Origin: CBDCUW01 sp963734865
Lineage (GTDB): Bacteria > Planctomycetota > Planctomycetia > Pirellulales > Pirellulaceae
Direction: 5' to 3'
NCBI GenBank assembly: GCA_963734865.1
Contig: CAVTIV010000009.1
Span: forward strand, 1-64,000
Length of the DNA: 64,000 nt
Below the pieces are notes generated by a model that worked only from the letters and a program-made list of their open reading frames with translations, had not been told where the DNA came from and did not search any database. Position 1 is the stretch's first letter. Every line of letters starts with the position of its first letter. Made by a program: the position numbers and the translations under genes. Positions 1 through 8,289 of the stretch are shown in pieces.

Positions 1-539
1 GCCGGCTGGCCAAAACCCGGAGACGGACCCATCGCCTGCGGACCATAAACCGACTCCGTGCCATAAATGCCGGGTGCCAAACTGGGCTGACCAAGGTTTC
101 CCGACATGCCCTCGGACGGTGGCGGGTAGTAAATCGATGGCGGTGCCGCCGATCCTTGCACCGATGTACCAAATCCGGGCGAGATGGGGGCCGAGGCGGG
201 TCTCGAGAAGAGGCCGCCAAACAGGCTGGAACCTTGGGGAGCCGTTGTCGCGGGGGGGGCACCAAAGACGTTCGCGCCACCCATCATCGATCCGCCCGAA
301 TTGGGTGTCAGCGAATAGGGATCCGCTAGCCGGCTGCCCCCATCAACGCTCCCTGCACTGCCATAACCGCCGTAGGGGTTGACCGGCGTCAGATTGGTTT
401 GAGGAATGTCGACCGGCGACCCATTGGTGGATGTGACGCCACTTTGGATCGGCGAGGCACTGCCGGATCGCAACTGTGGGACCTGGGCGTCTGCCGCCGA
501 TGTGACGAAAATCATCATCAGCGTAGGCATCCAACGCAT
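1..539 (-). CDS. Secreted low-complexity protein, C-terminus off the window
   Basis: The frame stays open from the ATG at 539 to the left edge, so about 179 residues are visible and the C-terminus is missing. The N-terminus looks like a short signal peptide (MRWMPTLMMIFVTSAADAQ) with likely cleavage after the AxA-like stretch. The rest is rich in Gly, Ser, Pro, Asn and Tyr (for example PYGGYGSAGS and YYPPPSEGMSG) and shows no recognisable catalytic domain. This composition suits an extracytoplasmic, largely disordered or cell-wall-associated planctomycete protein. A start at the second Met (530) is also possible. No function can be assigned. It is divergent from the HTH-EIIA gene at 812. Confidence 0.6.
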   Translation of the reverse strand, partial: MRWMPTLMMIFVTSAADAQVPQLRSGSASPIQSGVTSTNGSPVDIPQTNLTPVNPYGGYGSAGSVDGGSRLADPYSLTPNSGGSMMGGANVFGAPPATTAPQGSSLFGGLFSRPASAPISPGFGTSVQGSAAPPSIYYPPPSEGMSGNLGQPSLAPGIYGTESVYGPQAMGPSPGFGQP

Positions 540-811
540 ATTTTTCCTGGCCAGCCATTGGATAGCGTGTGTCAGATGATGGAGGGTCGCACTGGAATAC
601 ATGGATTTGTCAAGCCGGAGTCTGAATGACGATTCCTCGTCGGTTGGCTGTCGACTGTTGGAATTACTACGTCCACGCAGACTTGGTCAAGGCGAATCGA
701 TCATTCCCACCACATCGGCATTCCCGGTGCATCGCATTCCCGGTGCATCGGGCGCATCTGTCCCGGTGCATCGGTTGGGCGTTCAAACGCTATCATTGAC
801 GATGGAATTGT
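540..811. other. Divergent intergenic region
   Basis: About 270 bases separate the secreted protein (minus strand) from the HTH-EIIA gene (plus strand), so promoters for both should lie here. A short direct repeat, 'cattcccggtgcatcg' followed by a near copy, occurs at about 718-748, with a third partial copy (tcccggtgcatcgg) at about 762-775. These could be operator-like sites or slippage products. No clear -35/-10 pair was recognised. Confidence 0.35.
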
Positions 812-1564
812 GTGAACCTGTCTAAAACTTGGGAAAGCCACGCCGTGGAAGACCTCGATGTCGCTCGTCTTGCTGACTACCTGCATTTGACGCCCGATCA
901 AGTGACTCGGATGGCGGTCCGCGGCAAACTGCCAGGTCGAAGGGTCGGCGGCGAGTGGCGATTCAGCGAGGCTGAAATCCACCATTGGCTCGAGGAGCGG
1001 ATCGGGGTCAGCGATCCGGAAGAACTGAGCCGGGTTCAACGTGTCCTTGATCGTGCCGCAACGGGCGAAGTCGCGGATCGTCCGTTATCGGAGCTTTGCA
1101 CCGTTGAAACGATCGCTGTGCCGCTCAATGCCCGCACTCGCGGTTCGGTGATGCGGTCGATGTGCGACTTAGCGGCGCGGTCGGGGCTGATGTGGGATGC
1201 CCCAGCGATGGCCGAGGCAGTCAAGGCTCGCGAACAGATGCATCCGACGGCATTGGACAACGGTGTCGCGTTGCTGCACCCTCGCCGGCCTCAATCGTCA
1301 ATCCTCGCCGATTCGGTCATTGCCTTGGCGGTTTGCCCGTCGCCGATTCCGTTCGCCGATCAAGGGCAGCTAACCGACATCTTCTTCCTGATTTGCTCTT
1401 ACGACGATGCCGCTCACCTTCGTATCCTGGCCAAGCTGAGTCGAATGGTTTCCGATGCGGAGTTTTTGGCGGATCTGCGTCACAGCGAAACCCCTGCCGA
1501 GGCATGGAATTGGCTGGAAGCGGCCGAAGAAAGGGTCGATTCGGCGATGAACGGACCGACATGA
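812..1564 (+). CDS. HTH (excisionase/MerR-like) - PTS EIIA fusion protein
   Basis: 250 residues from a GTG start; a GTG at 845 is an alternative. Residues about 15-62 form an excisionase/MerR-type winged helix (ADYLHLTPDQVTRM...GKLPGRRVGGEWRF...IHHWLEE), the DNA-binding module often annotated in helix-turn-helix family 17. Residues about 95-240 resemble the fructose/nitrogen PTS EIIA (PtsN) fold, with the phospho-acceptor histidine expected in GVALLHPRR. The inferred role is a cytoplasmic regulator whose DNA binding responds to PTS phosphorylation. No EI, HPr or EIIBC gene is present in the window, so the phospho-donor would be elsewhere. The next gene begins 45 bases downstream on the same strand. 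Confidence 0.75.
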   Translation: MNLSKTWESHAVEDLDVARLADYLHLTPDQVTRMAVRGKLPGRRVGGEWRFSEAEIHHWLEERIGVSDPEELSRVQRVLDRAATGEVADRPLSELCTVETIAVPLNARTRGSVMRSMCDLAARSGLMWDAPAMAEAVKAREQMHPTALDNGVALLHPRRPQSSILADSVIALAVCPSPIPFADQGQLTDIFFLICSYDDAAHLRILAKLSRMVSDAEFLADLRHSETPAEAWNWLEAAEERVDSAMNGPT

Positions 1565-1609
1565 ATCCGCCGCTTGAAAATCTCGTACCGTGTTCACGGA
1601 GGAACATTC

Positions 1610-2458
1610 GTGAGAGACCCAATCGCCCAATCGCATGTCGAGACGTCGAAAGACCAACCGACGTTGCTGTGGATCGGAGATCGTGCGTCACCAGAGTTCC
1701 AAGCCGCGTATCAGTTTTGTGAGGCGAATGTCGCGCAATTGGCGATGCGTCGTGACGTGGACGAAGCGGTCTCGCGTCCGGCCCACGCGGTGGGACGTAT
1801 CCTTCTTGCTCGTGGCACTCGGCAACCACTGCCGACCGCTGGGATGAATCGGTTGCTGCGATGTTATCGTCAAGCATCCTGGCTGCAGCTTAGGGGAACA
1901 CTGTGCGAAGGGGACCGAACCGGGCAATCCGATCTGTTCGACGGCGTCGATTGTTACTGGCACCAATGGAATCAGACATTGCCTCGATGGCTCCATCCTT
2001 GTGGAACTTCCGCGCGGATCGAGACCTCCCCGATGATCATCGGCCAGCGGCCCGCCAGCGTTGCCGTGATCGCGGCATCGATCGCAGCAGCCGATCCGCT
2101 CATGGAATTGATCGTTTCACGCGGTGCGACGGCGATTTGGTGTCGAGGCCCCGATGCATTTCGCGTCCGTAGTGTGGGCGCGGTTTGGTGGGATGATTCC
2201 GTCGCCAGGCCGGCGAGTCGTACGGTGTGGCAGCAACGAATCGCGTCGTGTGCTGCCGAATCGACGAAGTGCCAGCACGCTTGGCTGGTCAACTCGCCGC
2301 GGATTGAATGTTATCGACAAGCGCGGAGCGGCGGGGTCAACATGATCGTTAGCAAACCATTTGACATTGACTGTCTGGCAGAATCGTTGGCAACCGGACA
2401 GACGATCACGGAGCAGCGGGAAGGCTCTGGTTCATCACGCTCGCTGATCGCCGCCTAG
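1610..2458 (+). CDS. Unknown protein with degenerate receiver-like C-terminal half
   Basis: I chose the GTG at 1610 because GGAGG lies at 1598-1602, seven bases upstream; an in-frame TTG at 1574 has no such site. This gives 282 residues. The N-terminal part is not recognised. The segment from about residue 140 onward has the order of a response-regulator receiver: a hydrophobic strand (ASVAVIAAS), a helix (PLMELIVSRG), VGAVWWDD, and a terminal SKPFDIDCLAESL that matches the KPF motif of receivers. Several conserved acidic positions are not evident, so phosphorylation is doubtful. It follows the HTH-EIIA gene closely and may be cotranscribed. It converges with the transglutaminase gene, with 20 bases between them. 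Confidence 0.6.
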   Translation: MRDPIAQSHVETSKDQPTLLWIGDRASPEFQAAYQFCEANVAQLAMRRDVDEAVSRPAHAVGRILLARGTRQPLPTAGMNRLLRCYRQASWLQLRGTLCEGDRTGQSDLFDGVDCYWHQWNQTLPRWLHPCGTSARIETSPMIIGQRPASVAVIAASIAAADPLMELIVSRGATAIWCRGPDAFRVRSVGAVWWDDSVARPASRTVWQQRIASCAAESTKCQHAWLVNSPRIECYRQARSGGVNMIVSKPFDIDCLAESLATGQTITEQREGSGSSRSLIAA

Positions 2459-2478
2459 CAGTTCGACCGAGTCGACGA

Positions 2479-3276
2479 TCACGCGGGCGGCCCTGACATC
2501 CGCTCGACGCGGACCTCCATCCGTAACAGTGGCACGGGTTCACCAAATTGATTATAGACGGCCACGTCAGCGGCATCGCGACCGTAGGCGATCGCGACTC
2601 GTCCGCCCTGCAGGTTGGCCTGTGTTGGGTCGAAGGTATACCACCGACCTCCCACATAAGCCTCGAACCAGGCGTGCAGATCCATCGGTTCAAGCGATTC
2701 GAGATAGCCCACCACCATCCGGGCCGGAATCGAAAGGCGCGGCTCAACGCGATACCTAGATGAGCCATGTCTCGACAAACGCCGTGCGACATCCCGTTGA
2801 CTTCGCAGGCACTCACCACCTGCTGGCCGCTACCCGGTGTGTATTGAATCGTCTCGCGAATGTGATCGACAATCGCATGCGCACTGGTCATAACCGGCCA
2901 TCCGTCCGGCGACCAGCGACGACGCCATCTCCGCAAACCGATCGGACTCACAATACCGGCTCGGAAGCAGGAACGGCAGCGTCTCATCGGGCAACATTTG
3001 CACTTCGACAAAGGGAGCCCCGGGGGCGGTATCGGATGCCTCGGAAGACTCGATGTCAGCCGATGTGCGAATGGAGAATCTTCCCGGCTGCGCCACCAGA
3101 CGTTGACACAGGTTGCCAAACGGATCCGTGAACTCGACCGCCGGTACGCTGGGCGATAACACATACTGCTCGCGCCCAACCCACTGCTGCCGACCGCTGC
3201 GGGGCCGCAACATCAACAGGAACGGGGTGGCGACCGGAATATCGAATTCGAGCAGACAGGAGGCGTGCAGCCACAT
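2479..3276 (-). CDS. Transglutaminase-like (papain-fold) protein, two compensating frameshifts
   Basis: No single frame covers the gene. The N-terminal frame (from ATG 3276) gives the beta-rich transglutaminase N-domain (LRPRSGRQQW...RFSIRTSADIE). The middle frame gives the core with catalytic Cys in SHGVCRDMAHLG. The third segment, back in the first frame, supplies the His and Asp (MDLHAWFEAYVGGRW, FDPTQANLQGG). The first shift is near 2908-2911 and looks like one extra C. The second is near 2735-2738; restoring one C gives RALSIPARMVVGY, matching the family. All triad residues survive after correction, so this is either an assembly error pair or a very recent lesion. Corrected length is about 265 residues with no signal peptide; relatives are cytoplasmic or associated with circularly permuted ATP-grasp operons. 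Confidence 0.75.
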
Positions 3277-3471
3277 TGCAGATGACTACCATCAACGAGG
3301 GAACGGAGTGAGGAAAACAAGACGCTATTGTGACGGTGAGTGTTCCGGGTTTGGTAGTGGTGGCGTTTCTGCTTCATCGGATTGTCGAACTTCTGGAACC
3401 GTCATGTCCTCCGCAGATGATGCTGGCTTGCTTGATCTGGTATTCGGGTGTCCTTGACACTGGCCGCGGTA
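3277..3471. other. Intergenic, no feature recognised
   Basis: 195 bases separate the FG-GAP gene's stop from the transglutaminase start. Both genes are on the minus strand, so the transglutaminase promoter may lie here. I see no clear terminator hairpin or promoter. Confidence 0.3.
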
Positions 3472-6400
3472 TCACTGGCTCGAGCGATTGATCGCGTCGA
3501 ACGAGTTGTCGCGAAAACGGCTTGGCTCCGGTTCGCCGCCGCGATGCCAAAATGACCGGAACGATTGGTGTCGCCCGAGATGGCTGCGGTTGTCATGCTC
3601 GACCTGGCCCGCAGCCGGCCTTTGTGCGGGCGTGGGCGGGTAGGAAGCCATTTTTCGGAACGGAAGCGGCCCCGTGGTCTGCCCCGCGAGTGTGTTCAAG
3701 TCGGCATCTTTGTCCCATCCGACGCAGTGCAGCACGAAGTCACGTCGCCAGCCATCGGGCACACTGGGATCGGGCACACTGGGATCGGGCAGCGAAAAGC
3801 TGAATCGCATTTCGTCGCCCGAACTGATCACGACCATCGAATCATCCCAACGTTTCACCAGATCGGTACAGTCACCAAATCGAGTCAACGGACCTCGCAG
3901 GGGAGGCCACAGTGCCGACAAACTTGCTTGCTGGTAATCGTAGGTTTCCGGTTGCTGTGGGTCACCAGCGATCCGCTTGGAGAAACCGTGATAGGCAACT
4001 TCGGCGGAGAGTAACCCGAGGTCATGTACCTTCAATGCCGGCGGTTCACTCTGGATCGCAAGCTTGGCACTGTCCCAATAAATCTGAGCGGACGTTCGAA
4101 TCCGAAGCCTTGGGTCATCCGTAACCAGAATGTCGCTGACATCGACAACGATTGTCTTGGTTTTGCCACCGGGGAAGCCCATGAAAGGGATCGCTTCGCG
4201 CCAGCGGTGGGCCTGCGACGGATCCGGGACCCAGACCGATGGAAACTCGATCGCTGGGAGTTCTGGGTTCTGGTCGATCTGAATGTTCAGGGATGTATCG
4301 GTTGGCAGGATCCATCCGGTCAGCACCAAGTACATCGATGGTTCCTTTGAATCGCTGTTGGGCGTTGCCAGTTCGCCAAAATCGAGGTCAATCCAATGAG
4401 CTGGACATAATCCTTGACGCAAGCGGCGATCGAATCCTTGCACGAACGCCTTGTCCCGATCGCGCAACAGATCGGTGACGTCGCGACCGTTGGTATCGAC
4501 CGCCTTTTTCAGGTCGCGTAATTCGTCTTTTCGGAATGCAAAAATGGTTGGCGTCGCAATCTCGCCCGGTCCGACTTTCTCGTTCGTCCAAATCTCGACA
4601 TCCGCCGGGTGGTCGACAGCGGACATTGCGATGTGATCGATATAGGCGACTTCCCAGAGTTCCTCTGTGATGCGAAAGTCGTATCGCCCATCTCGCGGCT
4701 TGACGTTGCGTCCGTCGACCTTCAGGTACTCCCACGGTCGATCTTGTGCCACCACGCCTCGCGCGACCTGCAGCCCCAACGGTGCAGCCCACAGACAGTC
4801 GGTCATGAACACATATCTCTCACCATCCCAGGCATAAAGATAGGGACACGACCCTTTCAATTTTTGTTCTTCTTCGATCAATGTGTCGACGGACGGACCG
4901 CGGATGGTTTGGGTCAAACCGTTGGGCAACACGACTCGAATGCTGCTGGCCTTGTCAAATACGCCCAAGCCGAAATGGCTCGCCGGCGAGGTAATGATCT
5001 TGGATCGGTAGTGCGGTCCGAAACGCAGTTCCAGAACACTGCCAATGGCAAAATGGTTGACTCGACCACTATTGGCCGCATTGTCGTCGATCCCTTTGAA
5101 TCGCACATTGATGAAGTGCCACGGCGTCTCGGTGCGATTGATCCGGACCAGCGGTGACCCGGCACGCAGACAGGCGTAGTCCATTTTGCCATCACGGTTG
5201 AAATCGGAAACGCAGAGTCGCGATACGCCGGGCTCCGCATCGACCGAGGCCCAGCTACCGAATCCCCATGGTCCGATTCTCGAAATGCTCGTGTCGCTCG
5301 CATCGGCGGTCAGCAGTTCGTTCCACGAATCGTTGTCAAAGTCGGCAACGACTGCGTCGCTTGAGGGATGTTCGATGGCCTCGACACGATCGACCGTCCA
5401 TGCGCCGGCGTCGGCGGTCTGAGAAAAGACGATCGCAGATTGTTTGTCGCCACCGACAATCAGGTCCCAGGACACGTTGGCGTCGATGTCTTCGACCGCG
5501 ATAAACGAAGCTTTTTCAATGGCTGGTATTCCTTCCAACAGCCGGCCTCGGAACTGCAAATGCAACAGGTTTTCCAGCAGACCCACGCGGCCGCTGTTGG
5601 GGTGCACGGTGAGAATGTCCAAATCAAGGTCGCGGTCGAGGTCGGCGATCGCCATTGCGGCCACCGGATCATGCGGGTCGAAGCCTCCGTCGTGCTGCGT
5701 CACTTCAAAGAACGTGCGATTTCCGCGATTGATGAACAGCCGGATACCGGCGTTCTTCGTCGCGAAGACAAGATCCAGGTCGCCATCCCCCTCCAGATCA
5801 CCGGCGATCGCGGCGGTAACGTTGGACAGCTCAGCCAACCCGGCGTCACGATCCAGTTGGCTAAGTCGATCCGAGGTAGCAGTTCCTGGCCGGCCATCGA
5901 CGCGGATGATCCGCACGCCGTCGTCGCCGATCGCCACCAGACTCGGGAAGGTGTTGTGTCGATAAACTCCCGCGTAGTCGGTTTCGGACGACGGGGCTGT
6001 TTGGGTGACTGTTTTCAGACGCTGTGGGTCACTGCTATCGACCATGAACAAGTCGACCACGATCATCCCGGTCGGTCGGATATCCAGCGACGTTTCACCA
6101 GCCAAAGACCAACCGCCGTGGCCATCATTCTGCCACAGTTGCAACAGGCCACTTTCGGAAACCGTCGCCAAGTCGTCGTCGAGATCAATGTCAAAGTCGA
6201 TCGGTTGCAGGACGGTGACGCCGCTGGCCTGGGCGATTTGGGTGGTGTCGAATACGAACGGTTGAGAGCCTTCTTCCAGCGGGCTCGATTTGACGACTGC
6301 GGCGGACAGACGTCGCAAGGAGTCGAAACTCAATCGATCCAGCGGGTGCGGTGAGGCACGACGCCGATCCGTTTTGACGATCTCGGTGGGATTGAGCACA

Positions 6401-7344
6401 TTGAACCAAAGCAGCATCCGGTTACTGGCCTGGGACCACTGGCCCTCGGCGATTGCGTCGGTGATCTCCGCGACCAGCTCGTCGGGTGTTAAACCGATCG
6501 GTTTCGTTTGGCGGATCAGGGAAGGCTCGATCGCCTTGGCCAGTTGTTGCGTCCGCAGGACCAATCGGGCGGCCTTGGGATTTTCGACGGCAATGTTCAA
6601 TCGTGCGGCGCGGAGAGCGAGAAACAGGTTGTCAGGATGTCGGTCCGACAGCACCGCCACGGTTTCCGCGGCGTTTTGCAACAGATCACGCGGCAATCCG
6701 TCGATCGGGTCTTCCAGTTCGTCCAACACTTCAATCAGCGGACCGGCCAGAACAATCGATTCAGGCGATTTGCCAGCCTCTCCCAACACCGCTTCGGCCA
6801 AGCGATTGTAGACCTCGTTCCGCAATGTCCGCGTCATCGAACTGGGTAACAGCGAGGCCTGATGCAGGTCAATGCGGCTGCGCAGCCACAGCGTGACCAC
6901 CGAATCACCCGAGATCTTTTCGTAGTCGTCGATTGCCGTGCGAGCCTGTTCAATGGCCGACGGCAACTGGGCACGAGCCGCCATCCGCTCCGAATCCTGC
7001 AACGTTGCGTTCATTGCCTGGCCCGCCAACTCATCGACGCGAAGCCCTCGATTCAGAGCCCGATTCAGAGCCACCGATGCGTCTTGGGGCGTGATCGCGA
7101 AGATCGTTTGCCAAGCCGCATCCGCGTCGGACGTTTCCAGGTTCTCCGTGGACGCCAACGCGACTCGCGTCTGTTCCAACAACTCGGTCTGGTCGCTTGA
7201 GCCCTGTCCCGGGCCACCTCGGCCGCCGTTGACGACCAAGACCACGACCACAACCACGGCGACTGCGACCAACGCCAGCAGGATCAGAACACCTTTTTGG
7301 CTCTGCTTTCCCGCTTTCCCGCGTGTTGCTGCAGGCTCGCTCAT
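3472..7344 (-). CDS. Membrane-anchored FG-GAP/VCBS repeat protein with UnbV-like domain
   Basis: 1290 residues from ATG 7344 (a TTG one codon upstream is less likely). A short basic cytoplasmic N-terminus is followed by one membrane segment at about 18-40 (VLILLALVAVAVVVVVVLVV), leaving a very large extracytoplasmic region. Residues about 50-360 are helical with TPR-like character. From about 370 to 740 there are calcium-binding FG-GAP/VCBS blades (DLEGDGDLDLVFATKNAG, DLDRDLDLDIL, DFNRDGKMDYAC). An ASPIC/UnbV-like unit follows (VRFKGIDD...GSVLELRFG...VVLPNGLTQTI). The last 400 residues begin SCPYLYAWDGERYVF and are a conserved-looking domain I cannot name. The tail contains a duplicated DPSVP. 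The likely role is a surface adhesion or assembly scaffold. It is divergent from the FAH gene, with only 43 bases between the starts. Confidence 0.8.
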   Translation of the reverse strand: MSEPAATRGKAGKQSQKGVLILLALVAVAVVVVVVLVVNGGRGGPGQGSSDQTELLEQTRVALASTENLETSDADAAWQTIFAITPQDASVALNRALNRGLRVDELAGQAMNATLQDSERMAARAQLPSAIEQARTAIDDYEKISGDSVVTLWLRSRIDLHQASLLPSSMTRTLRNEVYNRLAEAVLGEAGKSPESIVLAGPLIEVLDELEDPIDGLPRDLLQNAAETVAVLSDRHPDNLFLALRAARLNIAVENPKAARLVLRTQQLAKAIEPSLIRQTKPIGLTPDELVAEITDAIAEGQWSQASNRMLLWFNVLNPTEIVKTDRRRASPHPLDRLSFDSLRRLSAAVVKSSPLEEGSQPFVFDTTQIAQASGVTVLQPIDFDIDLDDDLATVSESGLLQLWQNDGHGGWSLAGETSLDIRPTGMIVVDLFMVDSSDPQRLKTVTQTAPSSETDYAGVYRHNTFPSLVAIGDDGVRIIRVDGRPGTATSDRLSQLDRDAGLAELSNVTAAIAGDLEGDGDLDLVFATKNAGIRLFINRGNRTFFEVTQHDGGFDPHDPVAAMAIADLDRDLDLDILTVHPNSGRVGLLENLLHLQFRGRLLEGIPAIEKASFIAVEDIDANVSWDLIVGGDKQSAIVFSQTADAGAWTVDRVEAIEHPSSDAVVADFDNDSWNELLTADASDTSISRIGPWGFGSWASVDAEPGVSRLCVSDFNRDGKMDYACLRAGSPLVRINRTETPWHFINVRFKGIDDNAANSGRVNHFAIGSVLELRFGPHYRSKIITSPASHFGLGVFDKASSIRVVLPNGLTQTIRGPSVDTLIEEEQKLKGSCPYLYAWDGERYVFMTDCLWAAPLGLQVARGVVAQDRPWEYLKVDGRNVKPRDGRYDFRITEELWEVAYIDHIAMSAVDHPADVEIWTNEKVGPGEIATPTIFAFRKDELRDLKKAVDTNGRDVTDLLRDRDKAFVQGFDRRLRQGLCPAHWIDLDFGELATPNSDSKEPSMYLVLTGWILPTDTSLNIQIDQNPELPAIEFPSVWVPDPSQAHRWREAIPFMGFPGGKTKTIVVDVSDILVTDDPRLRIRTSAQIYWDSAKLAIQSEPPALKVHDLGLLSAEVAYHGFSKRIAGDPQQPETYDYQQASLSALWPPLRGPLTRFGDCTDLVKRWDDSMVVISSGDEMRFSFSLPDPSVPDPSVPDGWRRDFVLHCVGWDKDADLNTLAGQTTGPLPFRKMASYPPTPAQRPAAGQVEHDNRSHLGRHQSFRSFWHRGGEPEPSRFRDNSFDAINRSSQ
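3754..3792 (+). repeat. 15-bp tandem repeat inside the FG-GAP gene
   Basis: Two full copies of atcgggcacactggg (3754-3768 and 3769-3783) and a partial third copy occur in frame. On the minus strand they encode DPSVP repeats near the C-terminus of the FG-GAP protein. Copy number could change without breaking the frame. Confidence 0.85.
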
Positions 7345-7387
7345 CAATGCTCCCCGAGTCGGTGACTTTTCGATATCCTTGGTCGCT

Positions 7388-8245
7388 ATGAACGTAACAA
7401 AATATCTCGACCATTCCGACTCGGTCCGTATCGGCCGGGTCGAAGATGACCGGCTTATCCCGCTGCAGTTGGGCTCGAAATTCGCTTCCTTGGCCGATTT
7501 GCTCGCCTGCGATGACCCGATCGCGACGATCGGCTCGCTGGACAGCGACGATGCGATCGCGATCGATTCCGCGTTACGCCTGCTGCCGCCAATCGACCAT
7601 CAAGAGGTTTGGGCAGCCGGGGTGACCTACCAACGCAGCCAAACCGCTCGAATGGAAGAGTCGGAAGCGGCCGCGTCTTGTTATGACCGGGTGTACAAGG
7701 CGGATCGACCGGAATTGTTCTTCAAGGCTACGCCGCATCGCGTCAGCGGACACCGACAACCGCTGCGGATCCGCGCCGACGCGACCTGGAACGTACCCGA
7801 ACCGGAAGTCACTCTGGTGCTGAGCCCCGATCTTCGGATCGTCGGCCTGACCGTCGGAAACGACATGAGCTCACGCGATATCGAAGGTGAAAACCCGCTC
7901 TATTTGCCACAAGCCAAGTGTTACGACCAGTGCGCGGGCCTCGGGCCGTGGATCACACTGTACGATGCCTTGCCGGCGATGGACGAAATCGGTATCGATC
8001 TGAAAATCATTCGTGACGGTGTGGTCGTCTTTGACCAGCAAACCTCCGCTAGCCAAATGGCAAGAACGTTCGAGGACTTGGTCGGTTGGCTGGGTCGGGA
8101 CAACAGCTTTCCTGACGGCGCCTTTTTGATGACGGGAACCGGAATCGTCCCGACCACCGAGTTCACGCTGCTTCCCGGTGATCTCGTGAACATTACCATC
8201 GATGGTGTGGGAACACTTTCCAACCCGATCGTGCAGTCCGTTTAA
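7388..8245 (+). CDS. Fumarylacetoacetate hydrolase family protein, probable 2-keto-3-deoxypentonate dehydratase
   Basis: 285 residues from ATG 7388 (MNVTKYLDHSDS); the frame is open upstream, but that part lies over the FG-GAP gene. FAH-superfamily signatures are present: EPEVTLVLSPD carries the two metal-binding Glu residues, and VGNDMSSRDIEG is the conserved ND.S.RD block. The gene lies 44 bases before an NADP aldehyde dehydrogenase of the alpha-ketoglutarate-semialdehyde type. In Weimberg-type pentose oxidation, an FAH-family enzyme dehydrates 2-keto-3-deoxy-D-arabinonate or L-arabinonate to the semialdehyde, and that dehydrogenase oxidises it to 2-oxoglutarate. The specific substrate is inferred from this neighbour. 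Other FAH-family activities remain possible. Cytoplasmic. Confidence 0.8.
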   Translation: MNVTKYLDHSDSVRIGRVEDDRLIPLQLGSKFASLADLLACDDPIATIGSLDSDDAIAIDSALRLLPPIDHQEVWAAGVTYQRSQTARMEESEAAASCYDRVYKADRPELFFKATPHRVSGHRQPLRIRADATWNVPEPEVTLVLSPDLRIVGLTVGNDMSSRDIEGENPLYLPQAKCYDQCAGLGPWITLYDALPAMDEIGIDLKIIRDGVVVFDQQTSASQMARTFEDLVGWLGRDNSFPDGAFLMTGTGIVPTTEFTLLPGDLVNITIDGVGTLSNPIVQSV

Positions 8246-8289
8246 CTCTACCAGCAGGCGACCAACCTGCCTCATGAAAGGTTCTGATC

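Noticed and set aside
5368..6354. 328-codon plus-strand frame
   Set aside because: Antisense to the FG-GAP gene, whose codon pattern and domains are clear; typical high-GC shadow frame.
6938..7387. 150-codon extension of the FAH-family gene
   Set aside because: It lies over the start of the FG-GAP gene and has no domain character.
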